DNA of 53,025 nt, taken from Candidatus Ruminococcus avistercoris. Its GTDB lineage: Bacteria > Bacillota > Clostridia > Lachnospirales > Lachnospiraceae. Shown here in pieces: positions 1 to 5,952 of this stretch (the first letter of the stretch is position 1; each line of letters begins with the position of its first letter). The DNA lies in the NCBI GenBank assembly GCA_019120315.1, contig DWVJ01000010.1:1-53025 (forward strand), in the 5' to 3' direction. The position numbers and the translations under genes are program-made. A model generated the notes under the pieces. It had not been told where the DNA came from, searched no databases, and saw only the letters and a program-made list of their open reading frames with translations.

Positions 1-159
1 TTTTTTTGAGAAGTTGGTCTCATTATAACAGTTATTGAAGATTTCAGCATCAAAAAACTTATAATAACAATGAATTTTTAAAGGCATGTGGAATTTAACT
101 CTGCACTGGAATTTAAAATTTCAAGTTAGCCGGATTGCGGACGTCGGGAAAAAATTAAG
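1..159. other. AT-rich upstream region without a gene
   Basis: No open reading frame or RNA gene is recognisable here. It begins with a T run that could be the tail of a terminator belonging to a gene to the left of the window. The rest is AT-rich and leads into the citrate synthase promoter. Confidence 0.5.
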
Positions 160-188
160 TTGAAATATCCTGATATTTCCGCTATAAT
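160..188 (+). promoter_or_regulatory. Sigma-A promoter of the citrate synthase gene
   Basis: TTGAAA at 160-165 and TATAAT at 183-188 are separated by exactly 17 bp. Transcription would start near 195, just before the AGGAGG-type ribosome binding site at 205-211. The TTG at 160, in frame with the gene, is therefore part of the -35 box and not a start codon. Confidence 0.75.
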
Positions 189-219
189 AGTTCAAAATTC
201 GTTGAAGGAGGCAGCAGAT

Positions 220-1593
220 TTGAGTTTAGAAAAAGAAGAAAAGAATTCTGTGATTAAAGAACAGGATTTTGAAGAATTATTAAAATACTGCATGAGCTCC
301 GGGAGAATCAATCCGGATCTGTATGCGGAATACGACGTAAAAAGAGGTCTTCGTGATTCCAACGGAAAAGGTGTGCTGACCGGTCTGACGGAGATTTCCG
401 ATGTGGTGGCCTACGATATCGTAGACGGAAGGAAGATTCCCAGCGACGGCCGCCTTTATTATCAGGGATACGATGTGCGTGATCTGGTGGCAAGCCACAA
501 AGACCGCCGCTTTGCTTTCGAGGAGATCACCTATCTTTTGATGTTTGGCTCCCTTCCCACACAGGAGAAGATGGAAAAATTCCTGGATATCCTTTTTGAC
601 ATGCAGGAACTGTCCGGCCGTTTCGTCCGGGATGTTATCATGAAAGCATCCAACCCCAATATCATGAACGCGCTGCAGCGCTGTATCCTGACGCTGTACA
701 GCTATGATGAGGCGCCGGATGATATTTCCGTGGCCAATGTACTGCATCAGTCTCTGGAACTGATTGGAAAGATCCCGCTGATTGCGGTTTATTCTTATCA
801 TGCGTACCAGCATTTCCGTATGGATAAGACGCTGCTGATCCGTAATCCCCAGAAGGGGCTTTCTGTGGCGGAAAATATCCTTTACATGTTAAGGGAAGAC
901 GGAAAGTACACAGAACTGGAAGCTAAGGTTCTGGATACGGCTCTGGTGCTCCATGCCGAGCACGGCGGCGGTAATAACTCCTCTTTCACCACCCACGTGG
1001 TGACTTCTTCCGGAACAGACACCTATTCTGCCATCGCGGCGGCCATCGGTTCCCTGAAAGGTCCCCGTCATGGAGGCGCTAACCTGAAGGTGCAGGATAT
1101 GTTTGAGAATATCATGGAAAATTGCTCCGACTGGAAGGATGAAGAGAGCATCCGCAGCTATCTGAACGATATTCTGGACAAGAAAGCCTTTGATCATGCC
1201 GGCCTGATTTACGGTATGGGCCACGCCGTTTACACAGAGTCTGACCCAAGATGTGTGATCCTGAAACAGTACGCCAAAAATCTGGCCGAGGAGAAGGGAC
1301 TGCAGGATCAGTTTGCGCTGTATGAGCTGGTGGAGAAAAATGCCGGCGAGCTGATCATGAATAAGAGAAAACTCTTTAAACCGGTCTGCGCCAACGTGGA
1401 CTTCTACAGCGGTTTTGTGTACAAGATGCTGGGCATCCCCAAAGAGCTGTTCACTCCTATTTTTGCCATTTCCCGTATGCCGGGCTGGTGTGCGCACCGT
1501 CTGGAAGAACTGGTGAACCAGGGCAAGATCATTCGTCCTGCTTACAAATATGTGGGAACGCATAAAGATTTTGTCCCGGTGGAGGATCGCTGA
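220..1593 (+). CDS. gltA: Citrate synthase
   Basis: Condenses oxaloacetate with acetyl-CoA to citrate. In gut Lachnospiraceae this usually feeds 2-oxoglutarate and glutamate synthesis through an incomplete TCA cycle. The protein is 457 aa, normal for the clostridial family. The catalytic blocks are visible: HAEHGGGNNSS near residue 245 (first His), YGMGHAVY near residue 345 (second His) and NVDFYSG with the catalytic Asp. I chose TTG at 220 because GAAGGAGG lies 8 nt upstream. The longer in-frame version starting at 160 would begin inside the promoter. Paralogous 2-methylcitrate synthase cannot be excluded by sequence alone, but no prp genes are nearby. It stands alone, with its own promoter. 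Confidence 0.93.
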   Translation: MSLEKEEKNSVIKEQDFEELLKYCMSSGRINPDLYAEYDVKRGLRDSNGKGVLTGLTEISDVVAYDIVDGRKIPSDGRLYYQGYDVRDLVASHKDRRFAFEEITYLLMFGSLPTQEKMEKFLDILFDMQELSGRFVRDVIMKASNPNIMNALQRCILTLYSYDEAPDDISVANVLHQSLELIGKIPLIAVYSYHAYQHFRMDKTLLIRNPQKGLSVAENILYMLREDGKYTELEAKVLDTALVLHAEHGGGNNSSFTTHVVTSSGTDTYSAIAAAIGSLKGPRHGGANLKVQDMFENIMENCSDWKDEESIRSYLNDILDKKAFDHAGLIYGMGHAVYTESDPRCVILKQYAKNLAEEKGLQDQFALYELVEKNAGELIMNKRKLFKPVCANVDFYSGFVYKMLGIPKELFTPIFAISRMPGWCAHRLEELVNQGKIIRPAYKYVGTHKDFVPVEDR

Positions 1594-1626
1594 GAAAACG
1601 AAAGGAAAGATAATCTTTCCGATCCC

Positions 1627-1658
1627 TTGTCAACAGAAAGTATATGTGTTAGTATAAT
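1627..1658 (+). promoter_or_regulatory. Probable promoter of the DegV gene
   Basis: TTGTCA at 1627-1632 precedes an A/T-rich -10 region. TAGTAT at 1650-1655 gives a 17-bp spacer. The better TATAAT-like hexamer at 1653-1658 gives 20 bp. The exact -10 is therefore uncertain. Confidence 0.45.
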
Positions 1659-1741
1659 ATAGTATTCAAAACTACATAGAGCAGCAGAAAAAATGAATAC
1701 ATATAATACAGATAGGATTATTCTGGAGGCAAGTGGAGAGT

Positions 1742-2581
1742 ATGAAGTATAAGGTTGTGGTAGACAGTTGCGGAGAACTGACGGAGGAGATGAAACAGGA
1801 TCCTCATTTTGCGTCTGTTCCTCTGATTCTGGAAGTAGACGGAGAATCGATTGTCGATGACGAGACGTTCTGTCAGGCAGATTTTTTGAAAAAAGCAGCC
1901 GCCTCACCCCATTGTCCCAAGTCATCCTGTCCTTCTCCGGAAAGCTACCGCAGGGCGTTTGACTGCGATGCGGAACATATTTTTGCCGTGACGCTGTCGG
2001 CAGAACTGAGCGGTTCCTATAACAGCGCCATGTTGGGAAGGGATCTTCTGCTGGAAGAAAAACCGGAACAAAAGATCCATGTCTTTAATTCCCGGAGCGC
2101 TTCCATCGGAGAAACGCTGATCGCTTTGAAAATCGCCGAGTGCGAAAAAGCTGGAATGAAATTTCATGAGATTATTCAGGCTGTGGAGGCGTATATTTCC
2201 AGTCAGCATACCTTCTTTGTGCTGGAGAATCTGGATACACTGCGGAAAAACGGCCGTCTTAGCCTGGTGAAAGCTTTCGTGGCATCTGCACTGAAGATTA
2301 AACCGGTGATGGGATCCACTGACGAAGGGACGATCTGCCAGCTGGATCAGGCCAGGGGAATTAATAAAGCGCTGGTAAAACTGGTGGATTACGTGGTGGA
2401 AAGAACGGTGGACAGCGCCAACCGGATTCTGGCCATTTCCCACTGTAACTGCCGTGACCGGGCGGAGATCGTGCGGGATGCGATTCTGGCCCGTATGAAG
2501 GTGAAAGATGTGATTTTGCTGGACACGGCAGGTGTCAGCACCATGTATGCCAATGACGGCGGTGTGATTGTAGTAGCCTGA
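1742..2581 (+). CDS. DegV family (FakB-type) fatty-acid-binding protein
   Basis: DegV/FakB proteins hold a free fatty acid while the kinase FakA phosphorylates it, linking exogenous fatty acids to phospholipid synthesis. The 279-aa protein has the family's early serine-rich stretch (SSCPSPESY), the LSAELSGSYNSA segment and NSRSASIGE, which line the lipid pocket in known structures. ATG at 1742 is preceded by GGAGG at 1725-1729. An in-frame GTG at 1733 lies too close to that site. No fakA is present in the window. The lipid specificity cannot be read from sequence. Confidence 0.88.
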   Translation: MKYKVVVDSCGELTEEMKQDPHFASVPLILEVDGESIVDDETFCQADFLKKAAASPHCPKSSCPSPESYRRAFDCDAEHIFAVTLSAELSGSYNSAMLGRDLLLEEKPEQKIHVFNSRSASIGETLIALKIAECEKAGMKFHEIIQAVEAYISSQHTFFVLENLDTLRKNGRLSLVKAFVASALKIKPVMGSTDEGTICQLDQARGINKALVKLVDYVVERTVDSANRILAISHCNCRDRAEIVRDAILARMKVKDVILLDTAGVSTMYANDGGVIVVA

Positions 2582-2624
2582 GATTTAGTATATCGGAAAA
2601 GAATTGATTATGTAAAAAGATAAG

Positions 2625-2673
2625 CCATGGTTCTGAGAATGGTTTTCAGAACTGTGGTTCTTTTTATTTTTTT
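2625..2673 (+). terminator. Rho-independent terminator after the DegV gene
   Basis: A 12-bp stem (CCATGGTTCTGA with TCAGAACTGTGG, two G-U pairs) is followed by a T-rich run at 2658-2673. Confidence 0.8.
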
Positions 2674-2682
2674 AGAGATCGG

Positions 2683-2943
2683 GTGCAAACAGATTGTGTG
2701 ATTTCAGAATGTGTGGTAGAATGCTTAAAAGTGAAAACCAGTCGTGAAATGGAGGAAAAGTTTATGGTACTGGAAGAGATGCTGCTTGCGGAACGCAGGG
2801 AAGGCAGATCAGAGGGAAAAGCAGAGGGAAAAGCAGAGGGAAAAGCAGAGGGAAAAGCAGAAGAGATTCTAAGCTTCTTGGGGGAGAGAGCTTCTGTACC
2901 GGAGGAACTGGCGCAGAAGATCTGGGAGGAAACAGGTCTGTAA
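2683..2943 (+). pseudogene. C-terminal remnant of an Rpn/PD-(D/E)XK transposase-like nuclease
   Basis: Only the tail of the family is present: a helix, four EGKA units and the closing segment ILSFLGERASVPEELAQKI. This matches the C-terminus of Rpn-family recombination-promoting nucleases, which are common and often repeated in Lachnospiraceae. The N-terminal catalytic domain is missing, and no ribosome binding site fits the first in-frame start. It lies directly after a terminator, so it is probably not expressed. A real small coiled protein is the less likely alternative. Confidence 0.6.
2809..2856 (+). repeat. Four tandem 12-bp units encoding E-G-K-A
   Basis: Units of GCAGAGGGAAAA, the first differing by two bases, repeat four times without a break. 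They keep the reading frame and can expand or contract by four residues at a time. Confidence 0.9.
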
Positions 2944-2971
2944 GAAAGAGGATATCAGTCATATCATATGC

Positions 2972-3001
2972 CCGGAGACGAGAAGTATTTCTGGTCTCCG
3001 G
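2972..3001. other. Hairpin downstream of the Rpn remnant
   Basis: CCGGAGAC pairs with GTCTCCGG around an inner AGAA/TTCT stem. No U tract follows, so it is a weak terminator at best. Confidence 0.4.
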
Positions 3002-3096
3002 ATTCTAAATTATTCATTTATGCCTGTTCAGGCAAGTATTCCAATTCTATGAAAGTGACAGAGGGGTTCTGTATTTTTATCAGGGTTTAAAATATC

Positions 3097-3125
3097 TTTT
3101 CAGACAGCCGGATCTGTGATATAAT
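3097..3125 (+). promoter_or_regulatory. Extended -10 promoter of the small membrane protein gene
   Basis: TATAAT at 3120-3125 carries an upstream TG (3117-3118). TTTTCA at 3097-3102 sits 17 bp further up. Confidence 0.6.
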
Positions 3126-3158
3126 AAAATTCAATTTTGGACGTAAGGAGTGTGCGGT

Positions 3159-3407
3159 ATGAGTCAGGAAAAGGTTGACCGTTATAAAGAGTATAAAGCT
3201 AACAAGCAGAAAATTTGGAAAAAGGAAAAAAGGGTTCGCAGGCTGGAATATATCGCGGCGCTGGTGGTTGCGGCGGCTCTTCTGGGATGGTTTGGATTTT
3301 CCGTCTATCAGAAAGTCAGCGATCCGGGTGAACAGTCGGCGCAGGTATATACGATGGATACGACGGCCGTGGATGAGTATTTGCAGGGAATCATGCAGGA
3401 AGAATAA
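3159..3407 (+). CDS. Small single-pass membrane protein of unknown function
   Basis: The 82-aa protein has a very basic, lysine-rich N-terminal 30 residues and one transmembrane helix (residues about 31-53, AALVVAAALLGWFGFSVY). A short acidic tail follows, probably outside the cell. ATG at 3159 has TAAGGAG 9 nt upstream, so a longer GTG version is not needed. It has its own promoter and a strong terminator, so it is a monocistronic unit. I do not recognise a characterised family. The topology resembles small conserved membrane proteins seen across Lachnospiraceae. Confidence 0.7.
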   Translation: MSQEKVDRYKEYKANKQKIWKKEKRVRRLEYIAALVVAAALLGWFGFSVYQKVSDPGEQSAQVYTMDTTAVDEYLQGIMQEE

Positions 3408-3417
3408 ATAACGATAA

Positions 3418-3461
3418 GGGCTGCTGTACAAGTGAGACGATCTTGTACAGCAGCCCTTTTT
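3418..3461 (+). terminator. Strong intrinsic terminator
   Basis: A perfect 15-bp stem (3418-3432 with 3442-3456) and a 9-nt loop are followed by TTTTT. Confidence 0.92.
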
Positions 3462-3463
3462 CA

Positions 3464-3690
3464 GTGTGCGCCTAGCGGCGCATGTTTCTCAAGGGTTAAA
3501 GTTCCAAATCCGCCCGGTAGTGGGAAGGATATAGCCGAAGGCAATGGTGTCGGGGGTACCCCCGAATCTGAAGGAAGCCGGATGTGAGGAAAGTTCTAAC
3601 TCACGGGCAAATCTCCGGTCTGACGAACAGAAATCTCATATGAGGTTAAAGTGCTATAATAAAGTTGTAACGGGAGTGGCTAATAAGATA
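3464..3690 (+). mobile_element. 5' relic of a group II intron (domain I)
   Basis: GTGTGCGCC at 3464 resembles the group II 5' consensus GUGYG. The stretch GGCAATGGTGTCGGGGGTAC, then CCCCGAATCTGAAGGAAGCC and CTCACGGGCAAATCTCCGG, is what I know from domain I of clostridial group II introns. No reverse-transcriptase/maturase gene and no domain V or VI follow, so it is a truncated and immobile remnant. It abuts the preceding terminator, which fits the known habit of some intron classes of inserting next to terminator hairpins. The 3' boundary is approximate. Confidence 0.6.
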
Positions 3691-3712
3691 TACTAAAAAT
3701 AATGAGAAAAGA

Positions 3713-3873
3713 GGTTCTTATCATGTAACACAAAGTATGAGTAAAGCTGGATGCCCGTATGACAACGTGCCAATGGAACGGTATTTCAATACCTTGAAGA
3801 ATGAATGCACAAATCTATATGAATTTCATACCGAGGAGGCACTCTATCAGATGGTGGAGGGATTTCCATACGG
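3713..3873 (+). pseudogene. IS3-family transposase fragment (integrase core), copy A
   Basis: Translation gives SMSKAGCPYDNVPMERYF and then NTLKNEC, the DDE-integrase segment around the second Asp and final Glu region of IS3-family OrfB. A few more residues follow before the frame runs into unrelated sequence near 3873. Start and end of the element are missing. Bases 3811-3872 are repeated, with about 10 percent difference, at 4749-4810 in copy B. Confidence 0.8.
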
Positions 3874-3984
3874 GATCTGGATCTGCTTACAATCGGGATG
3901 GTGAATGACATGTATGTGGTGAGCCGCAATGATGAGCACAAATATGCGGCGGTGGCTACGCAGGAGGATTTCGATAAATTCTGA
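3862..3984 (+). pseudogene. C-terminal fragment of a phage tail assembly protein
   Basis: In the frame ending at TGA 3982-3984 the translation reads DLDLLTIGMVNDMYVVSRND and later VATQEDFDKF. This is the typical C-terminus of the small tail-assembly proteins encoded next to the tape-measure gene of Siphoviridae prophages. It is fused out of frame to the transposase fragment. No other phage gene is present, so this is a remnant. Confidence 0.6.
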
Positions 3985-3986
3985 TG

Positions 3987-4012
3987 AAAAGGCAAATGGG
4001 GATCAGTTGCCT
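3987..4012 (-). terminator. Terminator of the toxin gene
   Basis: Read on the minus strand, GGCAA and TTGCC form a stem around an 11-nt loop, followed by TTTT. The stem overlaps the toxin stop codon. Confidence 0.5.
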
Positions 4013-4500
4013 TCTGAGCGTAATTCTGAAAGAAGAAAGTTCTTTACATCAGTGATGTGCTGCCGGAAGTGGTTTTTTCTGGAATTTTCCAGGGAAAGAA
4101 TACGGAAAAGTTTCCGTTCCAGTTCCGCAATAAGATTTTTATTTTTGATGATGTAATGTTTTTGATCTCCGCCTACATGTATCCCGTTTATGTATTTATC
4201 CGTAATCGGGATTGCGTCACTGATGAAGAAAATAGACTGTGACGATGTACGCCCGATATGGTAGTAACAGGAGCGGATGTCTCTTTCCGGGAGGGTAAGA
4301 TAAAAATTCAGCCTCTGCTGTTGGGCCTGGTTTCTATGGTTTAGTTTTCCCATAGGAATGGCCCAGTATAAATCGGGATGCTCGCTGGATTTAATAAGGC
4401 AGACCATAGGGCGGTGTTTGGTATCATTCCAGGTACCGCCAACGGATTGGATCATTTTAGAAAATTCAGGGGTAGCGTAATATAAACCTCGCTCTATCAT
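4003..4500 (-). CDS. Type III toxin-antitoxin endoribonuclease toxin (ToxN/AbiQ/CptN-like)
   Basis: Toxins of this superfamily are sequence-specific endoribonucleases that cut their own antitoxin RNA into repeat-length pieces and are held inactive by those RNAs. The 165-aa length matches ToxN (about 170 aa). The N-terminus (GLYYATPEFSKM), the central YWAIPMGKL and the later FFISDAIPI fit what I know of the family's compact barrel. The decisive evidence is context. Directly upstream lie a transcription terminator and three 42-nt repeats with a strong promoter, the canonical antitoxin-terminator-toxin order. ATG at 4500 has AAAGAGG 7 nt upstream. An in-frame extension to 4575 would read through the terminator and a repeat, so it is not used. 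CptIN, first described from gut Firmicutes, is the likeliest subfamily. AbiQ-like phage defence is possible. Confidence 0.75.
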   Translation of the reverse strand: MIERGLYYATPEFSKMIQSVGGTWNDTKHRPMVCLIKSSEHPDLYWAIPMGKLNHRNQAQQQRLNFYLTLPERDIRSCYYHIGRTSSQSIFFISDAIPITDKYINGIHVGGDQKHYIIKNKNLIAELERKLFRILSLENSRKNHFRQHITDVKNFLLSELRSEGN

Positions 4501-4517
4501 TTGGATACCTCTTTCTT

Positions 4518-4549
4518 GTAAAAGAAAGCCTCCGGCTCTCACCGGAGGC
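4518..4549 (-). terminator. Leaky terminator between antitoxin RNA and toxin gene
   Basis: On the minus strand GCCTCCGG and CCGGAGGC form an 8-bp stem around a 6-nt loop, followed by TTTCTTTT. In known type III systems such a terminator sets the ratio of antitoxin RNA to toxin mRNA. Confidence 0.85.
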
Positions 4550-4556
4550 TGATAAA

Positions 4557-4682
4557 CAATGTTTCTTTGCCGCACATTGTGAAGCGTATTTGTGTATGCA
4601 ATGTTTCTTTGCCGTACATTGCGAAACGTGTTTGCATAAACAGTGTTTCCATGCCGTACACTGTAAAACGTTCTTACACCTA
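4557..4682 (-). ncRNA. Type III antitoxin RNA: three tandem 42-nt repeats
   Basis: Three units start at 4557, 4599 and 4641, exactly 42 bp apart, and differ from each other at a minority of positions. In RNA sense each holds the short inverted pair ACAGTG/CACTGT or CAATGT/ACATTG around a conserved ACGGCA core. The pair co-varies between units: CAGTG with CACTG in one, CAATG with CATTG in the others. That is strong evidence for a conserved hairpin or pseudoknot and against protein coding. The first transcribed unit is the most divergent. The repeats sit between a good promoter and the terminator upstream of the toxin. Confidence 0.8.
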
Positions 4683-4683
4683 T

Positions 4684-4712
4684 ATTATATGTATCGGCAG
4701 AGAAAAAATCAA
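4684..4712 (-). promoter_or_regulatory. Promoter of the antitoxin RNA and toxin
   Basis: On the minus strand TTGATT (4712-4707) and TATAAT (4689-4684) are separated by 17 bp. Transcription would start within a few bases of the first repeat. Confidence 0.75.
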
Positions 4713-4748
4713 TGAAAAATTTATGAATTTAAAGGTGAAATTTTAAGA

Positions 4749-4881
4749 AAATCTATATGAATTTCGTACTGAGGAGGCACTCTATCAGACGGTGGAGGAA
4801 TTTGCATATGTCATGTATAATCATGTGCGCCCTCATAGTTTCAATGGGTATCAAACACCCTATCAAGCTCGAATTGCATAA
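4749..4881 (+). pseudogene. IS3-family transposase C-terminal fragment, copy B
   Basis: The translation runs NLYEFRTEEALYQTVEEFAY, then VMYNHVRPHSFNGYQTPYQA, and ends RIA followed by TAA (4879-4881). This is the complete C-terminal end of an IS3-family OrfB. Its first 62 bp repeat the end of copy A (3811-3872) with several differences, so A and B come from two related but not identical insertion sequences. The bases after the stop up to about 4930 are probably the right end of the element. Confidence 0.8.
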
Positions 4882-4978
4882 ATCGATATTTTTTAGCTGC
4901 AAGTGTTACAAAAATGCTTGACCACAACATCCCTCCTACTCGATTGAAAATGGGACTGTGAATAAGTATGATAAACTT

Positions 4979-5830
4979 TCAGCGTGACTTCGGCAGGTTC
5001 CTTTGCGGCGTATTAGCCGTTCCTGACGTGGAGTCCGGTCCGGATGGGATAAAAAACCGCAGCAGCTTCGTGTGGTGCAGGAAAAAGATGGACAGATCCA
5101 TGAAAAGATGGGCGATCAGCGTACTGATGATCACACCGTTTGATTTCAGCAGAAAATCTTCATGGAAGCCATACCAGCAGATGACGGCGGAGTACAGGGC
5201 CATCAGCACCAGCAGAGGGAGGTTTCCCCACAGGCAGGAGAGGGTAGACAGAAAATCCTTCCAGGTAAAGTCAAAGTAGAGGAACCGTCCGACAGCCAAG
5301 GTGATGAAGTATAGGATCAGGGTATCGTAATTGGTGTCCTGGTAGACAAAACGGATATACAAGAGGATCAGCACGATATAAAAGGAGCTGAGCAGCCGTA
5401 TGGAAGCTTTCTGTTCCGTGGAAATATGAGTCAGGCGAACCAGTACGATATCCAGCCAGTTGGTGGCGAAAACCGATGCCATGATAAAAAACAGCAGCAA
5501 AATGTTCTGGTAATTTTCCCAGTACGGGGCAGCAGCCGGTATCTTTTCGTCCAGTATATAGTACAGGGAAAGAAACAGCAGTACAGATGTGCTGGAGAAA
5601 ACCATTTCGTAAAAACTTTCGATAAAGACGAAATGTTTTTTGCGCACCTGGCGCAAAGTGGCGGCGGGACCTTGTCCTGTATGATGGCGGCTGCTAAGGG
5701 CAGTCTGGATCCTGGCTGCGGTCAAAATGACGGCCAGTACCACAAAAAGCCCCAGAAAGGAAACCAATAAAAAAGAACCGGCATTTTTAAAATCAAAATA
5801 GTGTTGGATGTAATACAGTTTACTGTCCAA
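4979..5830 (-). CDS. Polytopic membrane protein of unknown function
   Basis: The 283-aa protein has about seven hydrophobic helices: residues about 17-38, 77-92, 108-130, 150-163, 172-186, 203-219 and 232-250. A positively charged loop follows helix 1 and a hydrophilic tail closes the protein. No catalytic motif or transporter signature is visible. The start is TTG at 5830, with AGAGGTG 5 nt upstream. It is on the same strand as the sugar operon but separated from it by a terminator, so it is its own unit. The toxin-antitoxin scar begins right after its 3' end. Confidence 0.65.
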   Translation of the reverse strand: MDSKLYYIQHYFDFKNAGSFLLVSFLGLFVVLAVILTAARIQTALSSRHHTGQGPAATLRQVRKKHFVFIESFYEMVFSSTSVLLFLSLYYILDEKIPAAAPYWENYQNILLLFFIMASVFATNWLDIVLVRLTHISTEQKASIRLLSSFYIVLILLYIRFVYQDTNYDTLILYFITLAVGRFLYFDFTWKDFLSTLSCLWGNLPLLVLMALYSAVICWYGFHEDFLLKSNGVIISTLIAHLFMDLSIFFLHHTKLLRFFIPSGPDSTSGTANTPQRNLPKSR

Positions 5831-5900
5831 ATAATCACCTCTTTCTTTTCAGAGACAGTATACGCTTCTCCTGTCCAAAAAACAACTGAACGAAAGAGAG

Positions 5901-5941
5901 AAAAACGGAAGATACCTGCTAAATAAGACAGATATCTTCCG
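5901..5941 (-). terminator. Terminator of the sugar operon
   Basis: A 13-bp stem with one mismatch (5906-5918 with 5929-5941) is followed by TTTTT when read on the minus strand. T runs occur on both sides, so it may also work in the other direction. Confidence 0.8.
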
Positions 5942-5952
5942 CTTTTTTTAAG

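Noticed and set aside
1600-1622. Terminator of citrate synthase
   Set aside because: A small GGAAAGA/TCTTTCC hairpin exists but no U run follows, so it is not listed as a terminator.
4501-4575. Extended N-terminus for the toxin (25 extra residues)
   Set aside because: It would be translated across the terminator and part of a repeat, has no ribosome binding site, and the family begins at the ATG at 4500.
4557-4682. Possible CRISPR array
   Set aside because: There are only three units with an exact 42-bp period and no unique spacers. Internal inverted pairs co-vary. The next gene is a ToxN-like toxin and no cas gene is present, so the antitoxin RNA explanation is better.
4968-5279. Plus-strand frame overlapping the membrane protein gene
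   Set aside because: It is antisense to a protein with seven clear hydrophobic helices and has no matching family or ribosome binding site.
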